64,000 bases of DNA from Asterella californica (GCA_036924285.1 JAYKYS010000008.1:20011001-20075000); one strand, 5' to 3'; positions 11,100 to 24,807 are shown, counted from the stretch's first letter. Notes: generated from the letters alone by a model not told the origin. Numbers and translations: made by a program.

Positions 11100-11102
11100 T
11101 TA

Positions 11103-12046
11103 GTACACTCGAACTTTCCCGGTAACAGAAAACCCTCAAACAGGGAGATATACTAGGCCGTGGGAGAAGATTTTATTCTGCTTCATATACCCCCACTAGG
11201 GGTTCAAAGGTGTACATGTTCCTTTAGATTTCCCAATCTGACCCAGACTTGATAAGGGCGCTCGCGATCACAATCCAAAGGGAGAAGGAACACCGGCTAA
11301 CGGTCCCCTACGGGTGCTTCCAGAGCTCCAAACGAGTCGCTCGAGACTGTAGCCCCGGGGACAGTAAATATTCTAAGTTTTGACTTGGAATCTACCAGCT
11401 CTAGTTCTTAGAACATATTAGAACGACTTCGCTTAGCTGGACCTTTCAAACTAAAACCAAAGGTCCCAAGCACCACCACTGCGTGACTTAAACCTATTGA
11501 ACACCAAATGAGATGACAAGACTCCAGAATCTTTAATCATTACTGTGCGTTTCTCTCTCTCAACTTCTGGAAACTCTTTGTATTGACTTGCACAGGACCG
11601 CAAGGAAGGCACACATACCCTCTGAGAAACCCCTGCAATACTGCCTAAGAAGTACACGTACAAGTGCAAGCCAAACCGTGGCTTGCAAGGTAACATTTAA
11701 GATGTAAAACATCAGCTCAGAGCAACACAACTTCTGTCCAGTAAGATGAACTCATTTCTGTTGCAACAAGTAAACACAAGATCCATGCCTCCAGAATTCC
11801 TACGAGAGGAACTAGTCTCGTTCCCCAACTTCAAGGGACCAAGCATCTTGACTACATTGGTGATCAAATTTTAATATCTGGGTACGGTTCCTCCTGCCTT
11901 CAGCCAGCCTTGAAGCACCTCGGGTTTCTTTCGCTATATACAGATTTCAACAAATTACTCCAAACAACCTAAAAAGTTCTGACGTGACCCAACTTTCGTG
12001 GGTGGTGTACTACCTCGGTAGAATACAGTTTCTCAACAAATTCAAT
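11103..12046. other. Spacer; 3' flank of LANCL-like gene
   Basis: No supported gene. The part next to 12047 should include the 3' untranslated region of the LANCL-like gene on the minus strand. I cannot place a poly(A) signal with confidence. Confidence 0.45.
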
Positions 12047-15000
12047 TTACAGTTCATAACCTGGGAACCTAGAATCTGGAGGGTGTGCAACATCAAGCCA
12101 CAGACAAGCAGTCCCTGCCAATCCTTCGAACAGGGAGTGTGGATGGTCACCACCATGCATTTCTCCCGTGGACATCAAGGAAAACGCTCTATCATGAAGA
12201 AATCCAGCAAACATCCTGGCTCGATGCAAGTGTTTTTTGCCACCGAATAAGCGGTGTAGGGCCAAGAAGACGTAGGCGTTCCCGCTTACACCGTGGCACA
12301 ATCCTACGCGACGCAACAGACCCCGGTCCCAAACGACCTCACCAGCTTCCAAAGCAGCCAATCGAAATTCCTCCTCCTCAGGAAAAACCTGTCAGCGACG
12401 ATCACCCAGTAGCAGCTCAACTTCATTATTCACACCTCACAGTTCACGAGAGGCAAAACCAGAAAACCCTAGTTACTCCGAAGTCTAAAATCTCAACATT
12501 ACTCCTTCCGTAAGAAAACGGAACATTATAACGATGCCCACGGTCAATCTTTGAAGGTTAACGCAGCTAGTCAGCTGAACTAAAATCAATACAGAATTCC
12601 TTAATCTAGACTTCACTCTATGTGTACGCTTAAACCCCAAACGCTGTACTTCCTACTCAAGATCTCCTCTCTAACCGGGAACCGCACTGGTAAATCTTAC
12701 AAGTTGTCCAACGTTCCTGGTCGGACAGTTGGCACAGAGAAACGAACCTGTGAAGCTTTGCACAAGGTTAAAGCCACCCCAGGAGCACCATGGCACCAAT
12801 GTACAAGTCTGTCTCTGTTATTGCCTTCGCTGGATGGATAATTCCCTTTCTGAAAGCGGTTCTTGATCATGTACCTCAATACTCCTTTTACATCATCTGC
12901 AGCGTCTTCACTCAGCGGAAAATGTAGAAGCACATGCATGATACCTGCAAGACCATGAGCTGCACCCCAGTAACGCGTACCATGCCACTGATACATCAAG
13001 GGGCACCTCGTTTGAACAGCTCCAGCTCGGCCTGCTTGTATTACTGCCTGTACGATCGGTCCCTGCAGCATTGTGTGTTTCAAAGTCTATGTTAATCGCC
13101 TTATAACATTGAACTACAATACGTCATCCTTGAAACGAATTCAATTTAAACATGAGCTCCGCTTGGAAACGATTTATGTGTGACTCACCGTCGTGGTCCA
13201 CGGGATAGTATCTTCGCCAATATGCTTGTTGATGAACAAGGCAGCCCAGAGAAAGCCGGCTCGCCCATATAAGAGTTCATATGGCATTCCAAGCCCACCC
13301 TCGGCAGGGCCGATGGAAAGAGCTCTTTCGTGCGAAACCTGCGCCGAAAATTATGTTACCTTTCCAGAATCCTCTCTGCCCGGTCTCTAGCCATATTACT
13401 CTGAAAATTACTGTGCATTATACTATGTCGACTCTAAGCGTGCCGTGACATAATGTGCTGTCCTCTTGTTCTTTTCTTTTTCTGACACGAAAGAAAGGGG
13501 ACACTTTATTACCCGGCAAAACGCAGACAGGAAAGAATGACAACCTCGCCAATGCGTTGCGCTCTTGCTGTGATCGGATGTCATGAAATGCCTTAACAAG
13601 TACGGTAATGTAATGCTGGGATCGAACTAGACCTTGTTACACATGTCCACTTTAGGACATACGACTGACTCGCCTAGGGACCGCGGAGGAAGTGTAGTCC
13701 TTGCCAGGATCCTTGCCCGAGGACGAAGAATCTTGAACCCCTAAGGCAAGGACCCAGCCGAAGGCACAACTTCGGCACAATATCTCCACGCTCCTCTCGT
13801 GATTTTGGTACAAAAGAACTATTCAAAAGGTTGTCAATCGCTCTGAGACACTCCTATTCGTTCATGCACCATACACGATACAGCATAGAAAATATACAAA
13901 GGGTTTAGTTCGAATTTGGATTCAGGGCCCAGTTTCGGTAGCAGGGGCTCACATACTGACTGAGACCTCCCGACAGGACGGTTCAACCCCACAACCACCT
14001 GCCTAAGATGGTGAGGGGCACAAAATCAACGAATCAAGGTGCATGCAGCTTTCAGCATTTTACCTCATCAAAGAGTGCTAGATAGTGGCTCATACGATTC
14101 TTATCCCCCTTGTACTTTGCAGCAACAGCTCCCAACGCATAGATTCCGGGCTGTCCACAAAGGAATGTAACATACCTGCACATGCGGTGCATTTAGACCA
14201 AAAGGGAACCTAACTGTTTTGACTTGAACAAGGATCGAGAAACACACTCTACGGAGACTTCCATTAGTCCTCATATTAACTCGGGAAATATGAATCTAAA
14301 ACAATGACGGGGATTTTGGTGCTTCCTCTTGTAAATTACTGACACTTGGCCGATGGCAGCATCGCTCTCAAACCGGGATAAGAGGGTCAATGACAAGCAC
14401 GAATATTCTCACCCCATGCGGCCAGCGAAACACAGAACGAAGAGTTCAGGGGTTAGAAGTAGTTAGAAGTGAGAGATTCAGGGGAGCCTTACGGTCTCAT
14501 AGTCTGAGCTGCAGCACAACAGGCATCCACGATATCCATGCACTGGATGAGATCATCTTCACTTCCAGTGGACAGGTACACCTTCAGACATAAAAACGCT
14601 GTTCCCAACACACCAACATACATGGTTGGATCGTTCACACGCGGACCATTTCGTCTCCATGTAGACTGCACGACCTGCCGCAAATGTTGGGTAAACAATC
14701 CACGCTTTTCACCTTCGTATTTCAGGTGAAAATGTCTCCAGGTGCTGACTATAATAAATGAACAGAACTTTGGCCTTCTTGATGCTTCAAATTCGTTTGC
14801 AAGCGTTGTCTACTGAACAAATATCTTACCTGACCCAGACGATACTTCACATGCCTAAGTTGACAGAATACAGATTCTCCTAATGAATCTCCTAACCATA
14901 CTAAGTTCTCTCAAAGGGTCGATCATTAAATGGATACTATGAAACCCTTCGCGCAACGCTTAAGCAACAGTTATGAACAAACCTCATTTCTGAGCTCAAG

Positions 15001-15201
15001 CGCCGCCTTGAGGAAAACTTCCGCTGAAGGGAACAGATGCTCTCGGAATGAAGGCGGAACTTTCACCAAAACATCGTCGTCTGCTGTTGACGCGAAGGCA
15101 ACCAGTGGTCCGATCGTTTGAGACTCAGGTAAGTCTTCTTCCTTGTGCGCTTGGGGTTTATAATCTGGTAAAGTATTGGGGAAATGACGGTCCGTCGCCA
15201 T
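12047..15201 (-). CDS. LanC-like protein (GCR2/LANCL family), six exons, 439 aa
   Basis: Joined minus-strand exons are 15201-14983, 14674-14493, 14175-14064, 13338-13189, 13062-12748 and 12388-12047. They total 1320 nt with consistent phases and GT-AG borders. The ATG at 15201 opens MATDRHFPN, close to the start of plant GCR2 proteins. LANCL landmarks follow in order: DPTMYVGVLGTAFLC, VTFLCGQPGIYALGAVAAKY, YELLYGRAGFLWAALFINKH, WGAAHGLAGI, NYPSSEG, then the metal-site blocks VHWCHGAPG and GLCHGVSGNAYVFLAL, then SLFEGLAGTACLWLD and FPGYEL. By my count the zinc ligands are Cys311, Cys357 and His358; the 46-residue spacing equals that of animal LANCL1. LanC-like proteins are cytosolic or membrane-associated alpha-toroids that bind zinc and glutathione. 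Animal members add glutathione to dehydroamino acids in damaged phosphoproteins. The proposed ABA-receptor role of Arabidopsis GCR2 is disputed. The donor after exon 5 (AG|GTTCGT) and the acceptor before exon 2 are weaker calls. Confidence 0.92.
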
Positions 15202-18200
15202 GATACTCACTCCTACGCCGAGAAGTTCAAAGATAAAGTAGACAATACCTGCACCACGAACTCGCCTTTACATGCAACCTCCTCTCCGGTCACCCATTAC
15301 TGCATCTCATATCCCGCTTTCATCATCTATTGATTCAAATCACCCAGATTCTTTGGTAATTTCCGTGTAACGCGGATTCTATAATCAAAACCTCTGTTAT
15401 ATTCCTCTCGCTTCCCAATCAACCGCTGGGGATGTTCGTAAGTGGCACGCTGTACTGTAGAGAAGACGACAACATAACCATACCGATTACATATAAACCC
15501 TTCTTTCCAACTTCCAGACACTAACAGGTAATGCACGTCCTTACGCACAGAACGCAATTGATTAGAAAGGCAATATTTTCAGATTCGGTCAGCCAAGAAC
15601 AGAGTCTGCTACCACCACTGTGAATTTCCTTCAGACGAAAGCATAAAGGATCAGCATGCGCCTAAAAGCATAAGACACGCACAATGAAAAACCATATTCA
15701 AAACAGAAAAGTGAGTCCAAGGACAACCAGGCATATGATTACCACTCCACGCAAAGCATGCGACTCACTCAGAACCGAATAAGCTCACCAAACAACTTCA
15801 GCCTCAAAAGCGACGACCAGCCACCTGCATTCACCGTATTTTCATCTGCTCTCCTCCCGACAGAACAACTACCGCACTCTGACCCCACACATACACTGCT
15901 TCCAGTTCGAGCGGTTGAGTCCAAATCAAAGGTGATACCAGGCCATCCTCGCGTCCGAGAGGAGAATTGACTGCCTGCTGAGAAATTATGACGATCGACG
16001 ATCGGATGGAACGCCAAAACAAACCCACACTCTTGCTGGTGTGCTCGCACAAGAAAAGCGGAAGAAGACGTAACTTGTTGCACCGCATCGCATCGTGCTG
16101 ATACCAATCGGTACCGTTGGCTCACCACCTCCGCCTCCTCCCATGAAGCGACCAGTTCGAAGTTCTTGTCACAACGTCGTATTCCTGGCAGAGCAAGTGT
16201 CGCACCAAAAGACTGGCACGCGTAACTGAGAGAAACGAGCTCCCGACAGCAGGTTGAGCCAGGAAACGCGACACCTAACAAGCAGTGCCAGTCCATGCGG
16301 CGTTTACTTGTACGTGGCCCAGTTTAGAGTTGAACTAGAAGGTCCCGAGAGTGATGTTTTAATTGTAAAGGCCCATGCGGTTCAGGGGCGGTACAATGCT
16401 GAGATGTAGGTTACCGAATGTGGTTTCAGCCGGTTTTTCTGCGGAGCCAAGGTCTGATCAACACTTGAAATGTGCATGAACGCGGTGTGAACGATCGAGA
16501 CTCTGAACCGGCTGATTCACCGACTCGTTCCACTCATTGCGCTTCGACAGTGAAACTCGAATTTCCCCTTGCTACACAGAAGTACGATGTAGCTGTTTCA
16601 CGGCATCGTGCACGGTAAATTGGCGCTTGAAGTTTATTGCATGTGGCACTCGGAGTCATGGTTATGTTGAATTTTCTGTTTGTGTTAATTGGTGTTGTGA
16701 AGACTTAACAATCAAAAGCTGAATGGGAATGTGCAGGAGGAGGATTAGAGACAGAGGAAGGAGAAGGACGAACTTAAACGCACTCAGGCTCATTTATCCA
16801 TGCGACCTTCCTCGGACTATCTCATTCTAGTTTAGAATCACAGGCTTTACTTTTCTCTGGTGAAATTATCAATGTAGATAAGTAGATTTCTTGCCAACTT
16901 TCTTTAAATCGATTCGAAACCATCTTCATCGATTTTGCCGAAACAAAATTTTACTTCTGTTGCTCGCCATTGATCGATGCTTAAGGTACACTCTCAACGC
17001 AATTTGTTCTCTAAACGCAGCTATGTGAGATTGAACGCTCGACTGAATGCAAACCTTTCGAGCTATCCGAGCGATTCTCCTCTCCTTCCTCTCTACAGTA
17101 AAATTGTCTGGTTACATGTAAATCTGTCTGGTTACATGTAAATCTCTTACTGACCTTAGTCGAAACGTACTGTCCAAGTAGGGCCACTCAAACTTAGCCT
17201 TTATGACTTTACGCCTTGACGCAAGATATTTTACTGTGTATAGACATAAAACTTTTTATGGTACGTAAAACTTTTACGTTCATCATACTATATGTAAGCG
17301 TACCATCATGAATAATGGTACTTTTGCGTTAAATAAGATCAACTAAACTACGTGTTAAAGATATGAAACATAATCCACAAATAGTAAAACAATCTAAAAC
17401 AACAATATATTAACACTGCAAAAAACAACATTAGCGCTCCCCAGTCTTTTTGTTGACATACATTCTTTAGTTTGATCTGCTAGTGACTATTTAACATATT
17501 TGATTTGAGAGGAATTATAAACCTATTTGTAAATAATAAATATTTTACGATATCTTTTCACACGTAGGTTTTCTCTCTCATAAATATTTGGTTGAAGTGG
17601 TTCACATATGTTGACGTAATTCCTGTAACAAATTTTGCAGTTTGAGTTTCAATCTCCACAGTAAAAAACATCATTCTGCCGGAAATCAGGGAACGTACAA
17701 GTAAGAACCTTGCGTTCCATGCGTGCTCGGAAAATGTATATAAACTGCTCCTAACTCTATAACTGGGGATCTTCAACTCCGTTAGTCAAGAGTTTCCCAT
17801 GAAGTCGTTAACAAGCGTCAGCACTCTGCTATCCATCCCGTAAGACTCTTCTGCGTACACTTCCCTATATGTCATACGTACAATTCGTCTGGTCTCAGCT
17901 TCATGCTATTCATTTGCACTTCAATCCTCCAAAATCGATCCTCCCAAAACTACCTTCTGACTTTACCTTTGGTCAGCAGTAAAGTCAGGTCACCACTGAT
18001 TCGCAGTTTACTGTGCGGATTATATACCACTTATAAAATATTTTGCTGAGGTGGTGCTGTTTAGGTGTTCTAAATTCTTACTTCCTTGCATAAATCACCT
18101 GCTCCATCATTGAAGATGGAGGGGGCAATTATCGAAGTGATTTAATTTGTTATTAAACTTTTATTGGTTTAATTTATTTCGTCAAGAAGAGTTAAACAAT

Positions 18201-20988
18201 AATAGTAAAAACATTTTTCTGACTCGTCAACTTTTCGTTCATATAGTTCCTCGAGCGTGTTTACAAGCATTTCATTTATGTGTTCTTTTTGTAACTCTCG
18301 TTGGATTCAACGAGCTGTAACATTAATTGTTAGACTACATATTGATTTATCATATCTACTTAATCTATTGATTTTTTAATATTACACATTTTCTCAGTAA
18401 TATTTATCGCAAGAATGTTCTCGGTAAGTAAACTGGCATGTATAAAGTAAACGCGTCAAGTTTTCAAGATATCATATTTTCTCGAATAACCTCTAAATCG
18501 AACATGTGTTTTGAGACCTCCGGCACCTAATGACTCTCGCAAATTTACCTTCTTACTAGTACTGTCGGAATTTTGCAAATGAAGTTGCAGCAACAATAAG
18601 CTTGTGCGAAGAATTGGATTAAGAGGATTAGTCTTACAAGAAATATTTTTCTTCTAAAGAAATATAGAAAATAACTGGAATACTTTAGATAATATACTCT
18701 CAGAAAAGAAATACTATTGAAGAAAAAAATCATTTTTAACGTAAAAATAAATATTGATCCTATAAAAAGAAAATTACGTGAAAACATATAAGAATAATAA
18801 TGTAATATTTAGGAAATACAGAGAAATATAAGAGAAGGTTAGATCATTTCTTTTAATGGTCACTATTTTAGAACACTACATATATTTTTTAAAATTAAGA
18901 TTCAAATATAGTATCAATTATGGATGCTTGACAAGTATTCATTCAATTAATGACTTATTTTACTTCTCAGAGACATCCGAAGAATCTGTAATATGAAGAT
19001 ATCATGATGATTACTACTCTTGACAATGAAACTCTAAACTCTCAATATCGAGACTATCAAATATTCATACCATTCTGTCGATATTTTTAGATTCCATGTG
19101 CAACATGCCACATGCATTGCATGTCGAGTGCGTTCTCCATAACCTTTCTGTCTGGAAGGGTTAGGTGATGAGTTAAACATGTAATATATTGTTTTTCTCT
19201 ACTGGACACGCAGTTGATCTTTTGTCTGCTAGAACACAGTTCCAAGTACATTACTTGCCACCACTTTTGTAACATTCAGCTTTTTACTCCCTCAGTCCCC
19301 CGTATGAACAATGGAGCCTCCTCAGCCACCCTTCAGTCCTCTTGACTACCTACCGGTCATTTAGAGAAGCGAGTAAAACCGAATAGATGGATTCATAGTA
19401 GCAAGCTACTGGGCAAGCACAGGAACGGACCCGGCAATAAAAAAGCATTGTGAGAGAGGTCATGGAAGACAAGAGAAGGGTGTGAGGAGCTGCGCGAGAT
19501 AGTAAAGCTGTTGCACTAGTTCAAAAGCCTTACACCGAGCTGGACAGGACTGTCGAAATGTGTTCATTGACACAGTTCGAAGAATGCATTGGGAGTGTAT
19601 CGTCATGTGAGTCAAAGTCGAAATCCAAAGAATCATAAGGAGCAAGGAAAGATCAGTGTCCTATCTAGCTTGCTTTTGGATGCGTTGTAATAAATGAATA
19701 TTTCCAACACAAGCAGTCGAGGTAAGGAGCGAGAGTAGTTTAGCTCGAAAAGTACTAACCTTTGTAGAATCGAGTGGCGATTCTGAATGAAATACATGGC
19801 ATCGGTGTAGGCAGAGAGGGACAAGAGGTTCTATCCGAGCGCTGGCCGGGCACTATAAGGCAAATCTACCGATGATTAAATGGTTGGTTACAACGCTTTT
19901 CGTTGGGCGGTCAGCGGCCCTGGAAATTTTACTGGGGAATATTCTTGGTATGATCAAGAAAAGCTTGAACATACATATATTTTGGACGGTGCACGCCAAC
20001 GACGTCCAGATCAGAATACTTTTCGTAATCTCGTTCAGTGTTCGGCACTTCCCATCAAGTCGACACGATCACCATTTATTGCTCTCATGGCTTATGTGGG
20101 TTCATCTGATACACACTGCGTGAGCCTGCATCGCTACAGCCGCGTGGGACGGAAGGCGCAGGTCATTCATTCATTGCAACGGTAGACGTGAGTGGACGTT
20201 GTTCCAACGGACGGACAGAGCTGAAGCTGCTGGGCTCTGCTGGGCTCTGCTGGTCCGACTGGAGCGGCTGGCGGGTGCGAGAGGCTCCTCGGACAGAGTT
20301 GACTCTGACTTGACCCACACGACCTTGTGGTACTCTATAGAAGATGGTGTGGCGTGTTCCGACTCCCGAGGCCTCACCCTCATGCCAAGCTGCGCTCTTC
20401 ATTCACAACAGTGAGACTGAGCGTTAGCGCGCGTGTGTGTGTTCGTTATACACTACTACTGGCGTTCTGGGCTTTTGCTGTCCGGCCTCTGGCACTGCAT
20501 TCAAATTAGCTCGAATTAGTAGGGATGCTCAATTCCCTTGCATTCAGCGGCGAACCTTGGATGTTCTGATCTTGACACGCTCTCTCCGCCCTTCAGCAGT
20601 GTGCTCTTCTGGAGGTTGGACTCGCCTCCTTTGCTCGCTATTACGCAGTCTGAGGAGTTGGTATATGTTCCAGTTGTTTAAGTGAATGCTTTTAAGCTGC
20701 TGGTGCCTTCAATAGAGTGATTCTTCGTTGCCGGTTAGGTGTCATGTTGTTGGGCTTGAATCTTGGATATGTTTATGATCTGAGTTGCGAGTGGTGGCAA
20801 GGCTGCTTCTGTTCGTGCGGGTTGAATTTGATCAGTTAACTTGAATCTACCTGCTGTACGCTACTTTGAAATGATGACTGCGTTATGTTCAGTTTGACCC
20901 GTACACAACTGAGGGAACCTATCGATAACGAGGAGAAAGCGAAACGTTCGGGGAAAGGAGACTGGTTTCGCGCGTTTCAGCGCAGTCA
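15202..20988. other. AT-rich intergenic region between divergent LANCL-like and KDSR genes
   Basis: The sequence should contain both promoters: LANCL leaves to the left, KDSR to the right. Scattered open frames (for example 15769-16296 and 19880-20185) match nothing I know and have no repeat or splice support. Around 17230-17330 there are several short inverted stretches built on TGGTACG/CGTACCA and AAAACTTTT, possibly a decayed MITE. I could not define ends or target duplications. Confidence 0.4.
17105..17144. repeat. Perfect 20-bp direct duplication
   Basis: The 20-mer TGTCTGGTTACATGTAAATC is present twice in tandem without mismatch. Confidence 0.9.
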
Positions 20989-21661
20989 ATGGACTTCGTA
21001 ACTGGTTCCCTTCTGCTTGGATCGGCTATGGCGCTCATTGGGTATTTCCGGAGGCGAACTCCGTTCATACCGTCTTTGGAAGACAAACATGTTTTCATCA
21101 CGGGTGGTTCTACTGGAATCGGCTACGCCATTGCCAAACGGGCACTCGCACAGGGTGCATACGTGACTATGACAGGAAGAGGTTTAGGCAATATTCAGAA
21201 AGCTTATGATACTCTAACCGAAGAGATTGCCAATTCTGAGAAACGACTGCGAATCACGGTACTTCCCTCACCACACCATGCTGGCCTTGGGTCTCGAATT
21301 TTACGCACTCAGTTTAAAGCATGGAACAAGCATGTTCTTTCTTGCTTCTCAGATTTGTTTCTACCTTCATTCTTGTCTCGCTTTCGCCAGTGCGAATACT
21401 TGGTGGTCTGTCCACAACCTTGTGTCTCGAGTTGCGTGCAACATGTTAAATCATTTGCTCCTTCTTTTGATTGCTACGCACAGTAGCGGGTACCATTCAA
21501 GTTGGCGCTTGCGCTCATATGTCAACTTTGGCCGACTTACTTCTGTTCGGAATTTTATCCTCGTTAAGTTATAGTACAGGACCAATAGGCGTGGTAATTC
21601 GTGGCAGCTAACTAGAGCCTTAGAACTTGTTCTGATAGTAAATGGTTTAAGAGCTTATTGT

Positions 21662-21695
<34 letters not shown>

Positions 21696-24600
21696 GAGTC
21701 TTAACTTTTGCGTATGTCAAAACATATTCTCATGCAGGCAGTCGATGCAGGGGACTACAAGTTAATGTCCCAGGCGATCAGCGAATCTTTTCTGTGGAGG
21801 CCAATCGACGTTCTGGTTTGTAACGCGGGGCTCACTCGGAGTGGCTACCTGGATGACATGCCCGTTGAGGACCTTGATCTCATGGTTCGAACCAACCTTC
21901 TAGGCACTGTTTATCCTGTGCATACAGTTCTTCCTCTGATGAAGCAGCGCAGTCCCGACCATCCCATGTCAATCGTATTCATTGGTTCACTTGCTTCACT
22001 GGTAAGTTTTCTGATCCAAATCTGGGAGCCTCTACTCTCGTTTTAGGTTCTCAACGTTTCTAGATGCAACTAGTCTCTTCGAACTCTTATCCTTTGCTGC
22101 CTCCTGTTGCATTTTTGTGCCACCTGAGAAGTCATACTGGTAACTAACATTCTGGATTTTCAATCCTGTTCCGTGTTTCAACCCCAACATTCCACCGTCA
22201 AGAACAATAGCCGCGCTCGCCAGTATGTTCGGCCAGACATCCTGTACTCCTGGTACGGGATCGCTGTGGGAACTGGCGCTGCCGTTTAGTCTCCCTAGAA
22301 ACTGAGAGTGGATCTGTTATTAACTGTAGATCGAGGAATATCCGTTAATCTAACGTTAACATGCACGGTCATCTGCTGATAGTTGACAAGTAACTCATGC
22401 TCCACGCATCTATTCGAGATGGTTGACATGTTCTACAAAAGTTCGAAGAACACTTGTACACGAAGAGCAACAAAAGGAACCTACTTCCGTTCCTGGGATT
22501 GGAAGGTGAGAACCAAGTCAGTGTGATTGGTTCGTGATACGACGTGCTAAGAGATGGTCAAATTTGTGGTAGGCTTGAACGATTATACCAGATTTCGTCC
22601 TGTTATGCCAGTTCAGTTGGTGCAGGTACTGAACATGCGTCGTCGTCCACGTCCGTTGTTGGGACGACGCACTAGAACGTAGTCCTGAGGTGTGCAACGG
22701 ATCTGGAACTATTGGAGCTTCATGACGGATAAGAGCCTGAAAGCCCGGCCCGGCTGAAGTTCCCGCATCCGGATACGTATGATCTAAATAGACCTCGAGA
22801 AGCATTCTGGTCGCTCGAAGTGGAAATTGCCAGTCAAGTCACGACGCTGGTGCGGACTTGAAAGCAGAAACCATACACTCCTCGGCCTGTATTAGAGTGA
22901 ACTACTTATAAACGAGCGTCAGCGCTCGGGATCAGAATCAGATACGAGGTATAATTTACGTCGGATGAAGTGGGTTCTTGACTTACAGCCGCAGTCAAGG
23001 CATGCGATCTTCATTATCACAATCATTGCGCAGCATAGTTTTGTCGTCGTAGGCGATTCCGCAACTTCAAGGTAGAGCATCGAACCTTGTGAAGATCTTA
23101 CTGAGCTAGAAACTCGGTGAAAATTAAGGTTTATCCAACTCCGCAAATGTAGGAATTGTTCCTAAAGAAGCTAGGCATGGGAACTTGCTCTGGAAACAGT
23201 GAAAACGGGACTTGAAAAAGGAAGCCTTCTTCTGACTGGTCGTTTCAGTCACAGTTGTTAATTGTCGCAACAAATCGCTGGGAACAGGGGAATCCGTTCG
23301 CTTAGTTAGTAGAGCTCTCTATCGGTTCATCGCAAGGCTCGTATCTAAATACACTGTACCCTGTCTACATACGATGCTAGCGGGAAGAAAGCAGGAGGTG
23401 GGAAAGCCTTGCAGGAACAGTCTTCAGAAGAGGATGTTCTGGTTGGAAGGGACGGGTTACGTAGATGGTCTGTTGCTTCCACCGCTAGGGAAAGGAAAGT
23501 GGCTTCAGCCCGAGGAGGATGCAGTTGATCGCTGACTTCTGAATGCTGAAACTCCTACCAACGCAGATTAGGCGTTTCCCGTTTATGTCCGTAACAGCGG
23601 GGTTCACTTTTCGCTGGTTACCTTCAAAGTGTATGTGGATAGCCTTTGCATTTGTGCTGCTATACGCATAGACATCGAGACAAGACTCTAGGAAAAGCAG
23701 TAAAGTTTAGGTATTCTGAAGCCCTACTAATTAACTGCGGGGCTTCAAATTAACTAATCCGTCCTTTTCTCCATGTGCTATTACAAGTCTTGTTTCTCTC
23801 TCATCCTTCGGCCCTTCAACATTTGTTGATTGCTCTCCTCTTTCGACTAAGAGCCAATATCAGAACATATTTCGAACTTGCTAGTTATTTGCACTTGGTC
23901 TGCTCGTATAGCTAGCTCCATCATGTCTCTTGGGGCGAATTCTATGATGATTGTGCTAATCCGTAACACCCTTTTCTGCAGTTCTTAATGTACGGTAACA
24001 GTGTATACACTGCAACCAAGTACGCGGTGAAAGGGATGGCAGAAAGCTTGAGGTTGGAGCTGCTTCCGTATAGCATCCGCGTCTCGTTGGTTTGCCCAGG
24101 TTTTGTACAGACTGCATTTTTAGACGAAGGTAAGCCACTGTTTCCTCGTTCACTGTTGGCTTGCATTTACACATTCTTGTCTGAGATCTTTATCTTTTTG
24201 CGAACTCGTTCGTGTTTCTTTAGGATTGTTGTTGGTTAAAGTCAGGTGTAGGATGCTACCGAAACAAAGGAATAGTTGCAAAGTGAAGATAGTCACATAG
24301 GAATTAGGCCATCATCAAAGCTAAGTGCACTGCGGAGTCATCTCCCTTGATCGTAACCTGTAATGGTCTCGAAGCTACGGTAGCAATCCAGGTATTCCGA
24401 AATTTAGGTGTGTACATGTATCTTACAGCTAGTTTCGAGGAAGTGATCTAACCATGCTCTTGTCTTCGATCCTTTAAATAGCTGAGAAGAGAGACGATCT
24501 TCAAGTCTTGATGAAGGATATCAATATGTACGACCGCAAGCAAGCTCAGACACCAGACGAAGTAGCCAACCGGACACTTGAAGCAGTGAAGTATGGGTCT

Positions 24601-24807
24601 GCGATCGTAACGACCACACCCGTGCTTGGGTCGGCTTTGTTGATGTTGGCCAGGGGTTTCCTTCCCGATGACTCGCTGTTGAAGACGGTTCAAGAAATTC
24701 TGACTTACCCAGTCGTAAGGATCTTCTCTTTACTTGCCAAGTTTGATATGCACAGAAAGATATTGGCGTACCATCGTCGTCATCCATCTCCAGGACAGAT
24801 CAGGTGA
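20989..24807 (+). CDS. 3-ketodihydrosphingosine reductase (KDSR/TSC10), four exons, 335 aa
   Basis: Exons 20989-21258, 21738-22001, 23982-24129 and 24482-24807 join to 1008 nt with GT-AG borders (donors GTACTT, GTAAGT, GTAAGC). The protein starts with a short hydrophobic anchor (residues 5-20) and a basic RRR. The Rossmann motif TGGSTGIG is at 38-45 and the NAG motif has Asn119. The catalytic set is Ser174, Tyr187 and Lys191 (YTATK), with the usual 13-residue Ser-Tyr spacing. The C-terminal part has PGFVQTAFLDE and then a hydrophobic tail, as in TSC10. The length fits plant TSC10 (about 330 aa). The enzyme reduces 3-ketodihydrosphingosine to dihydrosphingosine with NADPH, the second step of sphingolipid synthesis, on the cytosolic face of the ER. 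The gene appears intact. A copia element lies 0.9 kb downstream in the same orientation. Confidence 0.93.
21665..21693. repeat. (CT)n microsatellite in KDSR intron 1
   Basis: 29 bp of uninterrupted CT dinucleotides, 45 bp before the acceptor of exon 2. It may act as a long polypyrimidine tract. Confidence 0.95.
22002..23981. other. Long KDSR intron 2 (1980 bp)
   Basis: GT at 22002 and an excellent CTTTTCTGCAG acceptor ending at 23981. No gene or repeat inside that I can support. The other two introns are 479 and 352 bp. Confidence 0.8.

Noticed and set aside
15769..16296. 175-codon minus-strand ORF upstream of the LANCL-like gene
   Set aside because: Overlaps other open frames, no domain, no splice connection to the LANCL exon that starts at 15201. 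It may be 5' UTR or promoter DNA.
19872..20185. Overlapping open frames in the KDSR upstream region
   Set aside because: Two frames open over the same DNA with unrelated products; nothing recognisable.
22518..23146. Open frames in KDSR intron 2
   Set aside because: Short, unrelated to known proteins, and located in an intron with good splice sites.
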